Shown here one piece after another: positions 35,108 through 46,845 of a stretch of DNA of 64,000 bases (its first letter is position 1; each line of letters opens with the position of its first letter). Under the pieces are notes generated by a model, which was not told the origin of the DNA, ran no database searches, and saw nothing but the letters and a program-made list of their open reading frames with translations. The position numbers and the translations under genes are program-made. The stretch comes from Apiotrichum sp. Y4204 (lineage: Eukaryota > Basidiomycota > Tremellomycetes > Trichosporonales > Trichosporonaceae). The stretch is from the NCBI GenBank assembly GCA_025531455.1, contig JAMYHL010000016.1:248001-312000 (forward strand), read 5' to 3'.

Positions 35108-37507
35108 CTAATCGACCCAGAATTTAGCCAGGGCGCCAAAGTGCTTCACGCTCTTATCGCTCTTCCGCTTTTCCTGGCTCTTGCGCTTGTCCTTCTTCAC
35201 CGGCTCTACAGGAACCTTGGCCGACGAGGCCTCAGAAACCAAACCAGACGAGGCCGATCCGGACCCAGAACCCGAAGCACCCGAGCCTCTACTGCCACCA
35301 CCGTTCACAACATCACCACCTCGGGTCATCGTTGACAAGTGACTGGGACCAAGCGCTGTACCACTGTTTGTACGGGACCCAAAGTTGCTTGCCGACTCCT
35401 TGCTCTGCCCGCTGCTCGATCCTTGACTTCGAATGGTTGGCGGTCGTCGGGCGGCTCCCTCCTCGTGGAACGAAACGGATCGCGAGTTGGCCATGCCGTT
35501 TACAGGCCCGCCGCCGCCGGAGCTTGTGAAGGCTTGGGAATGGCGGAGGCTGCTCGGGGGTGGCCCACCACTACGGTGAGCTCGGACGTCGGGGGAAGAA
35601 GGTTGACTCGCACCATTGTGGCCAGGACGTGTACGGCCAGAACCAGAAGCATACTCAGCATCATCCCAAAACACGGTTTGAGAGCGGGGCAGCGTGTTGT
35701 TGCGGCCACCACCAGGGACGCGGGGACCACCGTTTGCTGGTCCAAAGTCATCCTTCATGGTGGACGGCGGGCGGCGTCCAGAAGCGGAATCCCCTGTCTG
35801 CTGGCGCGAGAGGGGGGCCGGAAACGTCGGCGGTTCCAAGTCGTTCGGTCCCAACGACAGCATCGACATGCGGTGAAGCGATGGGCTCGACGCCTTGCGC
35901 ATCCCACCATCAGGGCGAATAGGGGGCGGCATGGGGAGACCCCCGTACGGCGAGTATGGAGTCGCACCGTAACCCCCCATGGGCTGCGCAAAGTAATCCT
36001 GCTGCACAAATTGCGGCTGCACAAACAGCTGGTCAGGGAGACGCGTGTCACGCATAAGGAGCTTCTGGAAAGCAAGAACGGTGTAGAACGCCTCGTTACC
36101 AGCGTTTCCGAGTGGAGCATGAGGCGCCACAGGAATCTGGAGGTGGTGAAGCAGCTGTCGCAAAGACGCAAAAGGCTGGCGACGCTCACCAACTCCAGGG
36201 ATCTGCTGCGCCTGCGCCTGTTGAAGCAACGCAAACTCGAGTTGGAGAACATCGAGCTGCAATACATTGATCGGCAGCGTCGAGTTTGGCGGCAATGGAA
36301 TGGGTTGGGGTTCGCCAATAGACAACAGCACGAGAGTGTTGGCCCCTCCGTCCGCGTCGTGAGAAGCTAGACCGCCCAGAGACGCACTGCGGTTAGCCCG
36401 ATTGCCATGTGAAGACTTACTCGACAATCTTCTCCACACTCTTCTCCGCAACAAACTGGCTGCGCCCAAACCCGTACGCACGCGGATAGTTGGGGCGCTC
36501 AAGGTTCGTGCGCTCAATGTCAGTTTTAGTTCACAGAACTGTCTCTTACCTTGTCGACCCATTCCTCAATGACGTAGTGAGCTTTGCGGTAGTTCTTGTC
36601 CGGGATCGGCGGCCACACATCCTGTACCGGTTAGATCCTCCGTGCCGCGGTGTCTCATCTTGTACTCACCACTGCCCGGAGGTTTGCACAGCGCAAAGCT
36701 GCAAGCCCAACTTCCAACATGAGGGCTTTACCACCCTGACCGGGTTTGGCCATGACCGTGCGACCGTGACCCGGAATGTAGCCTTGGGGTGGTCCACCCT
36801 TCTCCCACCACGTTGTTCGGAGGCACGCCCAAGTGTAGCCTTGGCCATTGGTGCGCACGCCGGCCGACGCAGCATATCCATCGGCATCGAGCGAGCCTGC
36901 GTGAAAGAGCGCTCCGATCACAGCAGGTTCACCAGCACGAACTCGCTGGCGCAAGTAGTTTAGCTCCGCAGGGGCAAGGGTTGCAGACAGCTTCTTGTAA
37001 TGCTGGAGATCGGTAATGGTAGCCAAACGGTTGAGGGTTCGACTGCGTGAAGGGGCTGGGTCCAGCGGAAGTAGGGAAGGCGGTTCCTTGTCGAGAGTTT
37101 CTCCAAAGCTGGCCGTTAGAAGGTGGGCTAACCAGAGTTCCGGGATAATTGCTCACCGCGTCTTAATCATGCGTGCAAACAGAGCAATCTGTTCGCGACG
37201 GGCAGCAATATGTCCTCTTCCCGTGACGATATCGACAACAACTGGAGGTGTTAGAACGAGGAAGGGCAGCGTTGCAAATCCTTACCCATTGCCTCCCAGC
37301 CGAAGCCGAGAAAGTCGTTGAAGGACCGAAAGTATCCTCCCCACGACGCATCCCACCAATCAATGTTCTGGCTGTCAAAGTCGCCTCTGTAGACATGTCA
37401 GCAAGGACGCGCCGCTTGCTGTTGAGCACGTACAGGTAGGCAGCATAGATCGAGTGCAAGTCGACATCGAACTCGTTCGGGTTGCCATACCGAGTGTTGT
37501 CGCCCAT
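35108..37507 (-). CDS. Gfd2/YDR514C-like RNase H-fold protein
   Basis: From the ATG at 37507, seven exons (37434-37507, 37286-37386, 37157-37241, 36670-37108, 36550-36621, 36421-36512, 35108-36386) give 713 residues. The Gfd2-like fold is recognised by MLEVGLAALRCANLRAVV, KNYRKAHYVIEEW, PRAYGFGRSQFVAEKSVEK, LVLLSIGEPQPIPLPPN, then RQPFASLRQLLHHLQI and LGNAGNEAFYTVLAFQKLLM, which is the family's terminal motif. The first strand reads KALMLEVGL, without the D-x-E expected of an active DEDD nuclease, so catalysis is doubtful. The C-terminal 300 residues are disordered, Ser/Pro/Gly-rich, with a basic end KKDKRKSQEKRKSDKS. Upstream the same frame continues through protein-like sequence (REWFDLIWANHDLPG) without any ATG, so the true N-terminus is uncertain. 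Yeast Gfd2 is linked to mRNA export; the role here is inferred only. Confidence 0.7.
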
Positions 37508-38612
37508 GCCGGGAAGATCGTGGTTTGCCTAGGCAAACAAGCGAGGACAAAAAAGGGAGATGGACAATGAGGCTGACCCAGATCAAGTCAAACCACTCTC
37601 GGGAGAGAGCAAAAGGAGTTGCTGGCTTGGCGACTGAAAGTCTTTCGAAGGAGATGAAGCGAAGAGACGAACGTAACGCCGAGGTCGGTACCCGTGCGAA
37701 AGAGTTTTGGGGGTCGAAACCGGGTGTCGAAGCGTGACGCGCCAGGGACTGTTTTGGCAGTGTGGGAGAAGATGAGGACTGGGAGGGAAAGGGATAACTC
37801 CTGTCGGCGTCGGTCGTGGCCGGAGTCGTTGTAGATTATCAGATGCTCAGAGGTATATCACGTCTGAATGGTATCGGTGGCGACCAAGGTGTGGTGTAAT
37901 GTCCGTTGCGAGCGTGGGAGCGTCGGAGGAATGCTGTGTTCCCGTTGTGAGAGCCTCGCCGTCGCGACTTGGAGCGAGGTTGTGCCTTCTTGAATCGGGA
38001 GTTGTGGCTGAAGCTCGGGGCCTGGTGCTGACGCTGAAGTTATCGCGGGATCAAGATGCGTGCTGGGAGCTGGGGACGACGCTGCAGTGAGAGTGTGTGC
38101 TGTGTGGGTGTGGGCGTTGATGATTGTGTGCGCGCAACTCCCGTCGGGTGAGATCTGAGGCGCTTGTGGCGTGGGTGTTGTCTATTTTGTTGGTGATGAA
38201 ATCGGACGGGGCGAAGGCACTTCGGCGACACAAAGTGGGGACAATGCAATGGCGTCGGGATGAATGGAATGAATATGATTAACGGTAAAAACGAGTGACA
38301 GCGTTGTTGAGCTGGTGGTTCTGTGGTGCGGCCGTGTGTGGGTTGTGGATTGGATCGCGCGTATTGACTTTGTGGTGGTGTCGTGGTCTACCAAAGCGCA
38401 GCACGTAGTCGAGAAATGGCCCGCGGTAAGGGGGGAGGTTTTGGGTAGAGGGGAATTGAGAGGGGATCGAGGGACGAGGGCGGAGGAGCAGAACGAGGGG
38501 GCGAGAAGGGGGGCCAAAGGGGGGGAGCGACGAGGAGAGGAGGAGCGTGATGGATGGATATTCGGAAGGAAAAGTGTACAGAGCGGAGAGTGCACGAGTG
38601 TGCAGAGAGGTG
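37508..38612 (-). promoter_or_regulatory. ATG-free 1.1-kb leader of the Gfd2-like gene
   Basis: Reading the minus strand, there is no ATG (no CAT on the + strand) between the start codon at 37507 and 38613, while ATG is common on the other strand. The minus strand is strongly pyrimidine-rich at about 38420-38570, like other leader starts here. I infer a long transcribed 5' leader. An apparent intron (gtcagcctc...gcctag, 37519-37560 region) lies just before the start codon, in frame with the coding-like sequence upstream. Confidence 0.5.
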
Positions 38613-41219
38613 CATGCGTGGTGGACGGACAGCCAGTGGCCAAACGGCAAAGGGACCCCGAGCCGGATGGGGGACTAAAAAGGGAAACAAGCGGAGGAGG
38701 AAAGTCACAGGAGGGAAGAGGGACGGATTTGTTGACGGTCTGATTAGCTGTTGGTTACAGTTACAGCTTCTGGGATCACGCGCCTCTTTCTTCCACAGAG
38801 ACAAGTGTGTTCTGAGAACAATCACAGAGAGATCAAATTGCAGTACATGCATTTGCATGCATGCGCTCGTCGTACAGTATGTATAGTCGAGCAAAGGCCA
38901 AACGGGAATGACGAGCCGTGAGTGGGTCATGGGTCAGAGGATCAGAGGATCAGGGGGCTGCCGTGCGCGTCTCGCCACGCGCGTCGGGAGAAAGCACTGC
39001 ACTAGCTGCACTGCGCAAAAAGCTAATGAGGCACGCGCACTCGTTCCCTGTTGGCTGGAACCCAGAGTAGCCTGTTAGCGCCACGCACAGAAGAGTAGGA
39101 ATCGAGCTGCGCAGTCCGCGGATGATAATATAAAGTTTTCTTCTGCTTTCTAATGGCTGGCAACATCGACCCATTTAGGAACTCGGGCTTGAGAGGCACT
39201 CGTTGTGCGGTGCTGTTGACCGAGCGCTTCACACACAGTAAGAAGTCTTTATTACAAAGTTACATTAGGCACTGATAATGTGTAATGAGGTAGGTAGTAA
39301 CATGGTAGTGCCCCATAAGGGGCATTCGAGCGTGTCGGTTACGCGATGAGAAAAGCCTTCCGACCCGGACCGATTGAGTGACTCGCGTCTGGACTGCCAC
39401 CGCGCCACCAAACCAGCAGCGGCAGAAAGACCATTCACTCGACCATTCATGTGAATGTCTCTTGCCGTCGGGGATATCTCCAGTATGCTATAAGCTACGG
39501 CCCTACAATGCACACCTCTCCTAGGTCAAAAGCCGCACAGCCCAGGCTTGGCATTCTCATTGTCGAGGGTCAGAGAGGGTCAAGGTCGGGGCCCCAGCCA
39601 ATTCGTGAATTCGTGTCTCGCGTCTCGCCTTGTACGCTTCAAATGGGTCTGAGCGCGGAGCGATTATATGCTAGCTACCAAATCCACCAGAAGCAATAAC
39701 AGAGCGCCTAAACGCGCCGATCCCTGTTGACCCCACATAGATTTACCGTTGATCGTCCCCCGCTGAATCTAGACGGGTTCCAGTTCCCATCGCCTGCTCT
39801 GCAATGGACTGCGCTCGACTGCCGCGCAAGGCCAGCATGGGAGTGCGCATCCGGGAGAACGATCGTCAAAGGCGTCATTGTTGTCCGCGGTCGCTGGCGG
39901 ACGCCACCGTCCGAAATGGTAAAAAGGAATGCGTGGGCTCAAAAGGGGAGATGGGAGGAGTCCTATCGCGCTATCGCGGCGATTGTCAGCTGCCACTACG
40001 AGAGTCACAGCAATGTGAGTGAACAATGGCATCGGTGACCGGGGTAGCATACGTCGCACCACCGTCGCCGGCAGGGGCGCCGGCGCCCGGATGTCCAGAT
40101 GGAGGAGAATCGGCTCCTTGTCCGTCCACATATATTGGTAGAGCGACGGCCCTGTGGCGTGTTCCGATGGCGACCAAGTCCGTGGCAACACTCCGACTGC
40201 ACATCCGATTCTACACGATCGGAAACGACAGATCGGCGACGGACATGACGAGAGACTAACGACACCCCGGGCAGGCACCCTTCGCTGCCGTGTGACGTTT
40301 CCGTTTTTGATCAGCGCTGTGACATGATAATCGTCGGTCTTAGTGCCTGGATGCGCGCCCCTTTCCGCGTTCCAGACACCGCTCCGGGTCTCGGTTCTCG
40401 ACCTTGGCGGGATAGCTGGGACAGTCACTTCAGCAGCACTTCGCAACTTGGGGTGACCACATTACGACGCACGATCTTAACCAGCATCATCATTCCAGTA
40501 CAGCAGTCTACAGATGCATAGTCTACAGCCACCACAACCCAGAAGGTCGGAGGACAAGGGGCAAGAACAACGTATAAGAGCGCAGGAATACACACAAAGG
40601 ACCACAGAAGCCTGACCGAGATCATCTCCGATAGCCCCAACGTTGATCTGACATTCCTGATCGACTCCGATGTGTGCAACGGTGCATACCTCGGGCCTCG
40701 GGCTTCGTGATAAGAATGACTTTCGCGTTGGACATCGAACAAGCGAACAGGTGCTCACTGGCATCTTGAGCTCTGGCTGGTCCCGACGATCGTTTCGAAA
40801 CAGGTCGTTACGGCGATGTCATCTCTCGCATGATGGCACCGAATATCCGTACATCCTCTCAGAGTCTGTTCGATCTGTCCATTCTCTGTAGTCTGTCGAA
40901 GAACTGGTGGCCGGTGGCTTAAGTGGATGGCTGACTTCGATGGACCACAGGTTACCAAGATGTACACACTGTGACAGTAGTGTTATCTGCTGCACAGGAC
41001 TGGCTGAGTCGCGTCCTCCGCTCGCTGGCCACTTCGATTGATATCTGGCGGCGCAAGCCGACAATACGTCACCGAGTCGGGTCGAAACAAACTGTGTAAA
41101 CGAAGCGACGGCGCTTGCCATCGAGTCGAACAAGGTCAACTGTAGCCGCGCTGCAGTCTATGCACTACAAATATAACATCAACTCGCGAGTGCGCAGAAC
41201 TACTCCTGCCATCAATGCA
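38613..41219. other. 2.6-kb stretch without a supported gene
   Basis: A 225-codon minus-strand ORF (39769-40446) is the longest, but it has no recognisable domain, no intron pattern and unremarkable codon use, so I do not call it. The rest is ordinary AT/GC-mixed non-coding DNA. Confidence 0.4.
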
Positions 41220-42073
41220 ATGTCGACCGAATACGAGGTGACGTACAGTGCGTCTGGCGTCGACAGCGCTAACGGCAGTGAACGAGGTGAAGCGCGACCC
41301 GCACAAGGCGCGGTACGATGTGGCGACGATCCGAGCGAGTGAGTCGGAGTCAAGGCTAAGCGCGTTTATAGCGGGGCTGACAACAGTCCTGGAGGAGGCG
41401 CGCTTCGTGAATGTCGCGTTCGTCGACGAGGACGGGTACCCGCAGTGCATCCCAATGGTGCACGCCGTGGCCGAGGACGCGTCGGGGCTGACAGTCTATC
41501 TGCACGGGCACCACCGGGCGCGGCTCGTGCGCCTCCTGCCGCCCGAGACGCGCGTGTGTATCACCGCGACGCTGCTCGACGGCCTCGTGCTCGCCCTCTC
41601 CGCATTCAGCAGCAGCGTGAACCACCGCTCGGCAGTCGTACACGGCGAAGTGGCCGAGTGGGATGAGGACAGTGCCGAGGCATACGCGGAGAAGATGGAG
41701 GCGGCGCGGCAGATCGTCGAGGCCGTCATGCCCGGTCGCTGGGACGACTGCCGGCAGCCGACAAGGGCGGAAATTACGACTACGGGGTTCATCAAGGTGA
41801 AGGTGCTCAGTGCGAGTGCGAAATGCCGCGACGGGCCGCCGGGGGAGGAGAAGCGCGACGAGGACGATGTGGAGCTTAAGAAACGCGTCTGGTCGGGCGT
41901 TGTGCCGGGTAAGTCGTGCAATCTAACCAATCTGGACTGCTGTCCCACACAACGTGGCGCTGATGGCAGTGAATGCCGCGCTGGGCAAGCCTGTTCCCGC
42001 CCAGACATGCGACATCCCTGTTCCGAAGTACATTGCTGACCGCATCAACCACGTTGGGCCGCTCTCCGGATAG
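41220..42073 (+). CDS. Pyridoxamine 5'-phosphate oxidase-like flavin-binding protein
   Basis: Exons 41220-41247, 41279-41338, 41387-41908 and 41970-42073 give 237 residues. The split-barrel FMN-binding pattern of the PNPOx-like 2 family is present: NEVKRDPHKARYDVATI, then ARFVNVAFVDEDGYPQCIPM, LTVYLHGHHRARLVRLL, VCITATLLDGLVLALSAFSS, SVNHRSAVVHGEV and a C-terminal SGVVPVNAALGKPVPAQ. Such proteins reduce or bind small flavin-dependent substrates; the substrate cannot be read from sequence. The first exon is 28 nt and encodes only MSTEYEVTY. Both early introns split codons in phase 1 and restore the conserved RAILEEARF junction. It stands alone, 0.8 kb from the next gene. Confidence 0.85.
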
Positions 42074-42884
42074 CTCGAGAATCAAGAAGCATGTGGAGCT
42101 TGCCGGTCAATTCCGATGGCCTGGCCCGTGCAGCTGAGAAGGTGGGGATCTTGCACTTGAGGACGAGCACACCGATCCGAGATAGATCCAGTCCTGTGAC
42201 CATGTGCAATTCCTTTGCGGGATTGCAGTCTACTTCCGAACTGACGATCTGGGATGCATACTGCGGATCTCTGTATTAGCAGACTCCACTGTCTGTACCG
42301 TACCACACATGCTATTACTTATCAGAGTGCTCCGTGCCACGCAGTTCCGCGCCCAGCAAGTATCGGGGAGTGAGCAACTCGTGAAGTGGGGACGACCAGC
42401 AGTCGCCTCCCCGGGTTCCGATGCTATTGAACATCCCTCCGGCTTCTGGGCCTTCGGAAACATAGATTACCGGGCGGTGCAGAGATACATGCGATAATCA
42501 TATCGGCTTCCTTGTGAATGCAAAGCTGTTGCCATTCACAGGACTATCTACGGAACGGAACACAATCGTGTGCTGATCAGATACGAAGTATGTGGAGTGG
42601 TGTGGTGGACTGGCACAGAGGGCAGAGTGCAGAAGTGAGATAGACGGCTTCAGTGCGCAGAAAGTCGGAGCGCTTGACTTGGAGTGGCAATTGGGGTGGC
42701 AACAAGACGAACGGCAATCGTGCTGGGATGTGATTCTTTGCTCGACAATCATACGCCTTGCAAGCCTTGTTGCGTGGTTAGATACAGGATACAGGGTGAG
42801 GGGGTGAGAAAAGACGGCCAGGGTGACAAATGATACGAGTGATGAGCGGTGGATGCGAGATTGTGTAACAGGCGGGCGTGTCGA
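42074..42884. other. Intergenic region
   Basis: 811 bp between convergent genes; no ORF with support. It should carry two 3' UTRs. Confidence 0.5.
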
Positions 42885-43747
42885 TCAGTTGACGAGCTCC
42901 CCGGGAGTCAGAACGATCATGTTCAGCGTAACCATGTTGAGGTTGTCTGTGAAAGGATGAGTGCCAAGTAGGCTCACGGATCAGGGTTGGAGTGGGGGAA
43001 GCGGAGAATGCTGGTCTGATGACCAGTCCTCACACATGTCTCCACACACCACCAACCACTCACACGCAACATAGTCCTGGAGCCACTCCTTTTCGGGGTC
43101 ATCTTCGCCGATGTAGCGCCTGAAATGAATGAGAGACCGCGAAAAAAAAAGCGGCAGAGACACCGCACATACCAGGCCACTGAAGGTTAGTCCTGGAGAA
43201 TGTCATTACGGGTAGTTACGCACTAGATTCAATCATGTCGCCGTTCGGCTGCGTAGTGTCAGTGAAGTCCAAGCCCCGCCCAGCGAGCACGATCCCACAA
43301 CTCACCAAGTGGAAGTCGTAATACTACAGCAATGTTGGCTATGCGACCCAGCGCCTCGCGTGCCCAAACTCACCTTGAAATCACTGCGTGTCAGATAAAC
43401 AATGAATCTATGAATCTGGACTCACCCGACGGGGTTGTAACGCGTAGGTGCAAACATGTGCAGAGTCTCGGGACGTCTTCCGTACTCCGGAAAGTACCAC
43501 ACTGAGCGGTCAGCATGAGTCGCCTGGACGTGGGCAACTTCAGAAACGTACTGCCGTCCATCCAGATAGACTCGTGGTGGTAACAAGAGTGAAGAAGATA
43601 TTGGCTGCAATGGTCAGCAACACCCGGATGATCACGGTCGACCGTGGGCTGTTGACCAGGGGCAATAATGGAAGTGCCTGGCCTGGCCTTCCATACTCAC
43701 TGATAATAAATATCCCAGCGCTCGTGCAGGTAGCCCAGTTCCGACAT
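42885..43747 (-). CDS. Small protein of unknown function encoded by micro-exons
   Basis: I do not recognise this protein. A ten-exon model closes in frame: 43701-43747, 43636-43648, 43426-43604, 43374-43383, 43306-43323, 43224-43248, 43173-43179, 43064-43119, 42978-43010, 42885-42946 (47, 13, 179, 10, 18, 25, 7, 56, 33 and 62 nt; 149 residues). Every intron has GT..AG ends and most have a CTAAC/CTGAC-like branch motif. The chain starts MSELGYLHERWDIYY; the main exon encodes RVYLDGRQYVSEVAHVQATH and SVWYFPEYGRRPETLHMFAP; later parts are DFKYYDFHLPNGDM and RYIGEDDPEKEWLQDYVA. It is rich in aromatic and acidic residues. The 43636-43648 and 43173-43179 exons are the weakest. In a neighbouring frame, exon 2 could instead read into a hydrophobic segment (STVIIRVLLTIAANIFFTLV), so a membrane-anchored variant is possible. 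Confidence 0.5.
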
Positions 43748-46700
43748 TTCTTGTGAACGAGAGACGTACGGTTGGGGAGATGGGGTTCGACTGTTGTGCG
43801 TGTGAGTACACCGTGACTAAAGGCGATGAGGAAGACGGGAAGAGCAGGGGAGAGCAGGGGAGTCGCGATCACTTTGCCCGAGTCGACAAATGATTCAGAG
43901 AGTTAAATGTAACCAGCTAACACAAAGACTGTTGCCGTAGGTCTGTTGCGTGGTATGCAAATGCGGCGGCGCTGCGTGGGACCACCACGATGCGAGATGT
44001 CGCTCTGGGAACGCAGAAGGCCAAGACAGGGCGTACGCTACACATGGTGGCGCCGAATCCAAGCAGTCAGGTCCGGGGCAACCGCGAAACGGCTTGGCCT
44101 GCCAGGAGCCCTAGGAGCGGGACCGGGCGCAGAGGACGCAGAAGAGCTAGACATGCAAGATGCAAAGAACGATCATGTCCGGACAACTTGTGTATCTGGC
44201 GCAACGGCGAGCGGGGTGGAGGTCCGTTGATAATAACTTGCGCAATCAGTGTGGAGATTTGGGGACTCCGCAGTCCTGCTCGCGAGAGGACATGCTGGGC
44301 CAAGCAAGTCCGCGTCTAGGGGACAATTGCCACACCGTAGGGGACGATCACAGAGCGAGGATAGAACGCGGGGACACGAGATGAAGTACGCGTGGACATA
44401 AAACACGAGGACACAGAGTCATCGTTTGAAGATAAGACTGTTGGGCGTTCAAGTGGATGTAGAGGACACGCAGTGGAACCAGAGCACACCAGCCACTCAC
44501 CTTCCTCCCCACATGGTGACGGATTTACACGGTACTCGGTTATCGACGACGATTGAGTGGGACAAGGTAAGATGCCCTCTGACACAAGTGAATGTAGCGC
44601 TCTTCGATGGATGGCGATGAGGCGGTGCTCGAGGCACGAATGAGATGCGGAGTGACGAAGAAATGATGAATTGATAACGCCTCGGCGAGGCAGGGGGGAA
44701 TGGCTAGCTTCTATAGCGCACGGAGGACACTGCGCGGCTTATCACGTTGACAAAACGTCTACTCAAGACGATCTAGAGGTTGCGACTAGCAGTTCCTTGC
44801 CGATGCCCACTCAATGGACTGGCTCCAGGGCGGTGACAAAGACCAGGTTGACAGTTGCCGCCAATGAAAAGTGGTGGAAAGCTGATGTAAGGGGCGGGTG
44901 GTGGAGCGGGGATGCGTAGAAAAGATGGATAAAGAAGTTTGGAGCGCCTTTTGACCATCTAGCAGATTTCGAGAGTCTTGCGGCGGGGCGGAAACGTCGG
45001 GAGGTGTTGAGGTCATGAACTTGGCAAATACTCCCAAACCGCGCTGCAAGAATAGAATCAAATGTATGTACGAGTTGATGGGGATTAAGAGCAGAGGACG
45101 ATAGGGAAGAGCGAGGACCGCCATGAGATGGAGGTGTTGGGAAGATGAGCGATGTCCAAGTGTCGGAACGGTCTCACCAACTCTTTGGGCCTTTGACCGA
45201 GCAACAACTCCCAAAGGAGTCGGATCTGTATCGCCCGGAGGACGGTCAGCTGGAGAGACGTGTGGTTCCCTGGGAGTGCCGAGGAGCTCATTCTGGTGGC
45301 CGCATGTGGTCCTGCTCAGACCAGGGTCGGCGATAATGTCGAAGCGGTACTGTATGTTGTGGAGTGGAACGACGTCAATGATCTTGAGCAGGGATGTGAG
45401 CAGACAGTTAGATGATTAACTAGATAGCAGGGGTAGAAAGACGGTGGCGGAAGTATGTCGGGACCGTTGCCTGGCACCTGGCAAGCAAGAGGCACCAGAG
45501 AGAATGGAGCTGGATGCCGAGCAGAGTGACATTTACGCGCGCAGCAGCAGGAGACCACCGGCCACCGGTGCGCACACCCTTCGGGAGCTGGGCATGGAAA
45601 AAAAGAGGATGATGTGCACCAAGCCATAATTGGGAGTCAGAAGCATGTTCCCCGATCCCGGGGCGCAGAATGCACAAGGGCGGGGAGACGAGGGGCGCAC
45701 GGGAAGCAAGGCAGAAAAGGATGGTGATCTCGAAAGAAGCAACAAGGGGTGGTGGGGCGCAATGGAGAATAAAAAAGAGCTAGAAGAGGCTTCCGAGGGC
45801 GCCAAGGGCGCAGGGGGATCGACAAGAAAGAAGCATGCGGCGACTCAAGTCCGCATACTCCACCCAACCCCACCATAACCCCGCCCTGGCCCATCGCCGC
45901 CAGCCTGGAGTTGACACCCGCTTCGTCAGTGCGACAGAATCGTCGGCCTCGCCGACACAGCAAAGGTGTGCGCACAGTTGAGGGAAAGGGACGCGGCGCG
46001 CAGCCTGGCGGTGACAATCATCTCTACACACACACAGAAGCTCGGGCCAGAGCGTGAGCGGGTATTCAGCAGCTGTTACTTTGTGAGTTGTGCCGTCGCG
46101 CTGTGCGAAGCTGTGTTAGTGGACCATGAGGTGCATACGGAGTGCATGCTGCGAGCTGTCCGTCGTGCGGCGTATGGCGTGAGCGTGAGGATTGGGAATC
46201 GATATCACCCCCACTCACACCGGGAGCACTATGGCAGACGCCGTCGCTCCAGACGTTGGAATGTCTGAAACGACGTAAGACTGTCCACAGCGTCCATCAC
46301 GCACTCACGACGATCCAACACTGCACATGACTGCCCGTCGCCACAAGTGTTTGTTCTCGCCGTCACCGGCGTACGCAGGGCAGCAGCGGGTCGGGTTTGA
46401 AGGGCAGTCATCCACGTCGGCGAGGAGCCGTGTGGGAGCAGGAGTATCTTGTTGTTTGCTCAGCGATACGCCCTCTGTGCGGGATACTGTAGCTCAGAGG
46501 GCACCTTGGGCGAGCGGCGATGATGAAGTGTTAACAACGAGGGACTTTGGCTTTTTGGGCGATCAGCGATGATCCTCACGGTGCGGCATTGGCGGAAACC
46601 GGAATTACGGAAGTTCGGAAACAATTGTTTTCACCACGCGTGCGTGAGCGCGCTGCTAGCTGCTAGCTTCTCCAAAGTCGACTGTAGTTGACTCAACCCT

Positions 46701-46845
46701 TAGATTATCATTGCTGAAAGTTGAGTAGGACCTGTGACTGCATGGGCACACAGACGATTCCTCGTTTTTCCCATTCTACCTATCCTATCGTCATCGTCTT
46801 CGTTTCTTGAAGCTCCCGACCTACCAAGCTTCAAGATCATCAACA
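43748..46845. other. 3.1-kb stretch without a supported gene
   Basis: Short ORFs on both strands, none convincing. The + strand is purine-rich in several places (e.g. 43845-43862 with a repeated gagcagggga; about 45655-45830), so the minus strand reads as C/T-rich. It includes the RAD7 promoter and the upstream side of the micro-exon gene. Isolated good donor/acceptor pairs occur on the minus strand near 44300-44520, but I could not build a gene. Confidence 0.4.

Noticed and set aside
39769..40446. A 225-codon minus-strand ORF in a gene-poor stretch
   Set aside because: No domain, no intron structure and mixed codon use; length alone is not enough in GC-rich DNA.
43540..43648. Hydrophobic segment as a definite membrane helix of the micro-exon gene
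   Set aside because: It is read only if exon 2 is not spliced at 43635; that frame ends in a stop before the aromatic-rich core. Kept only as an alternative.
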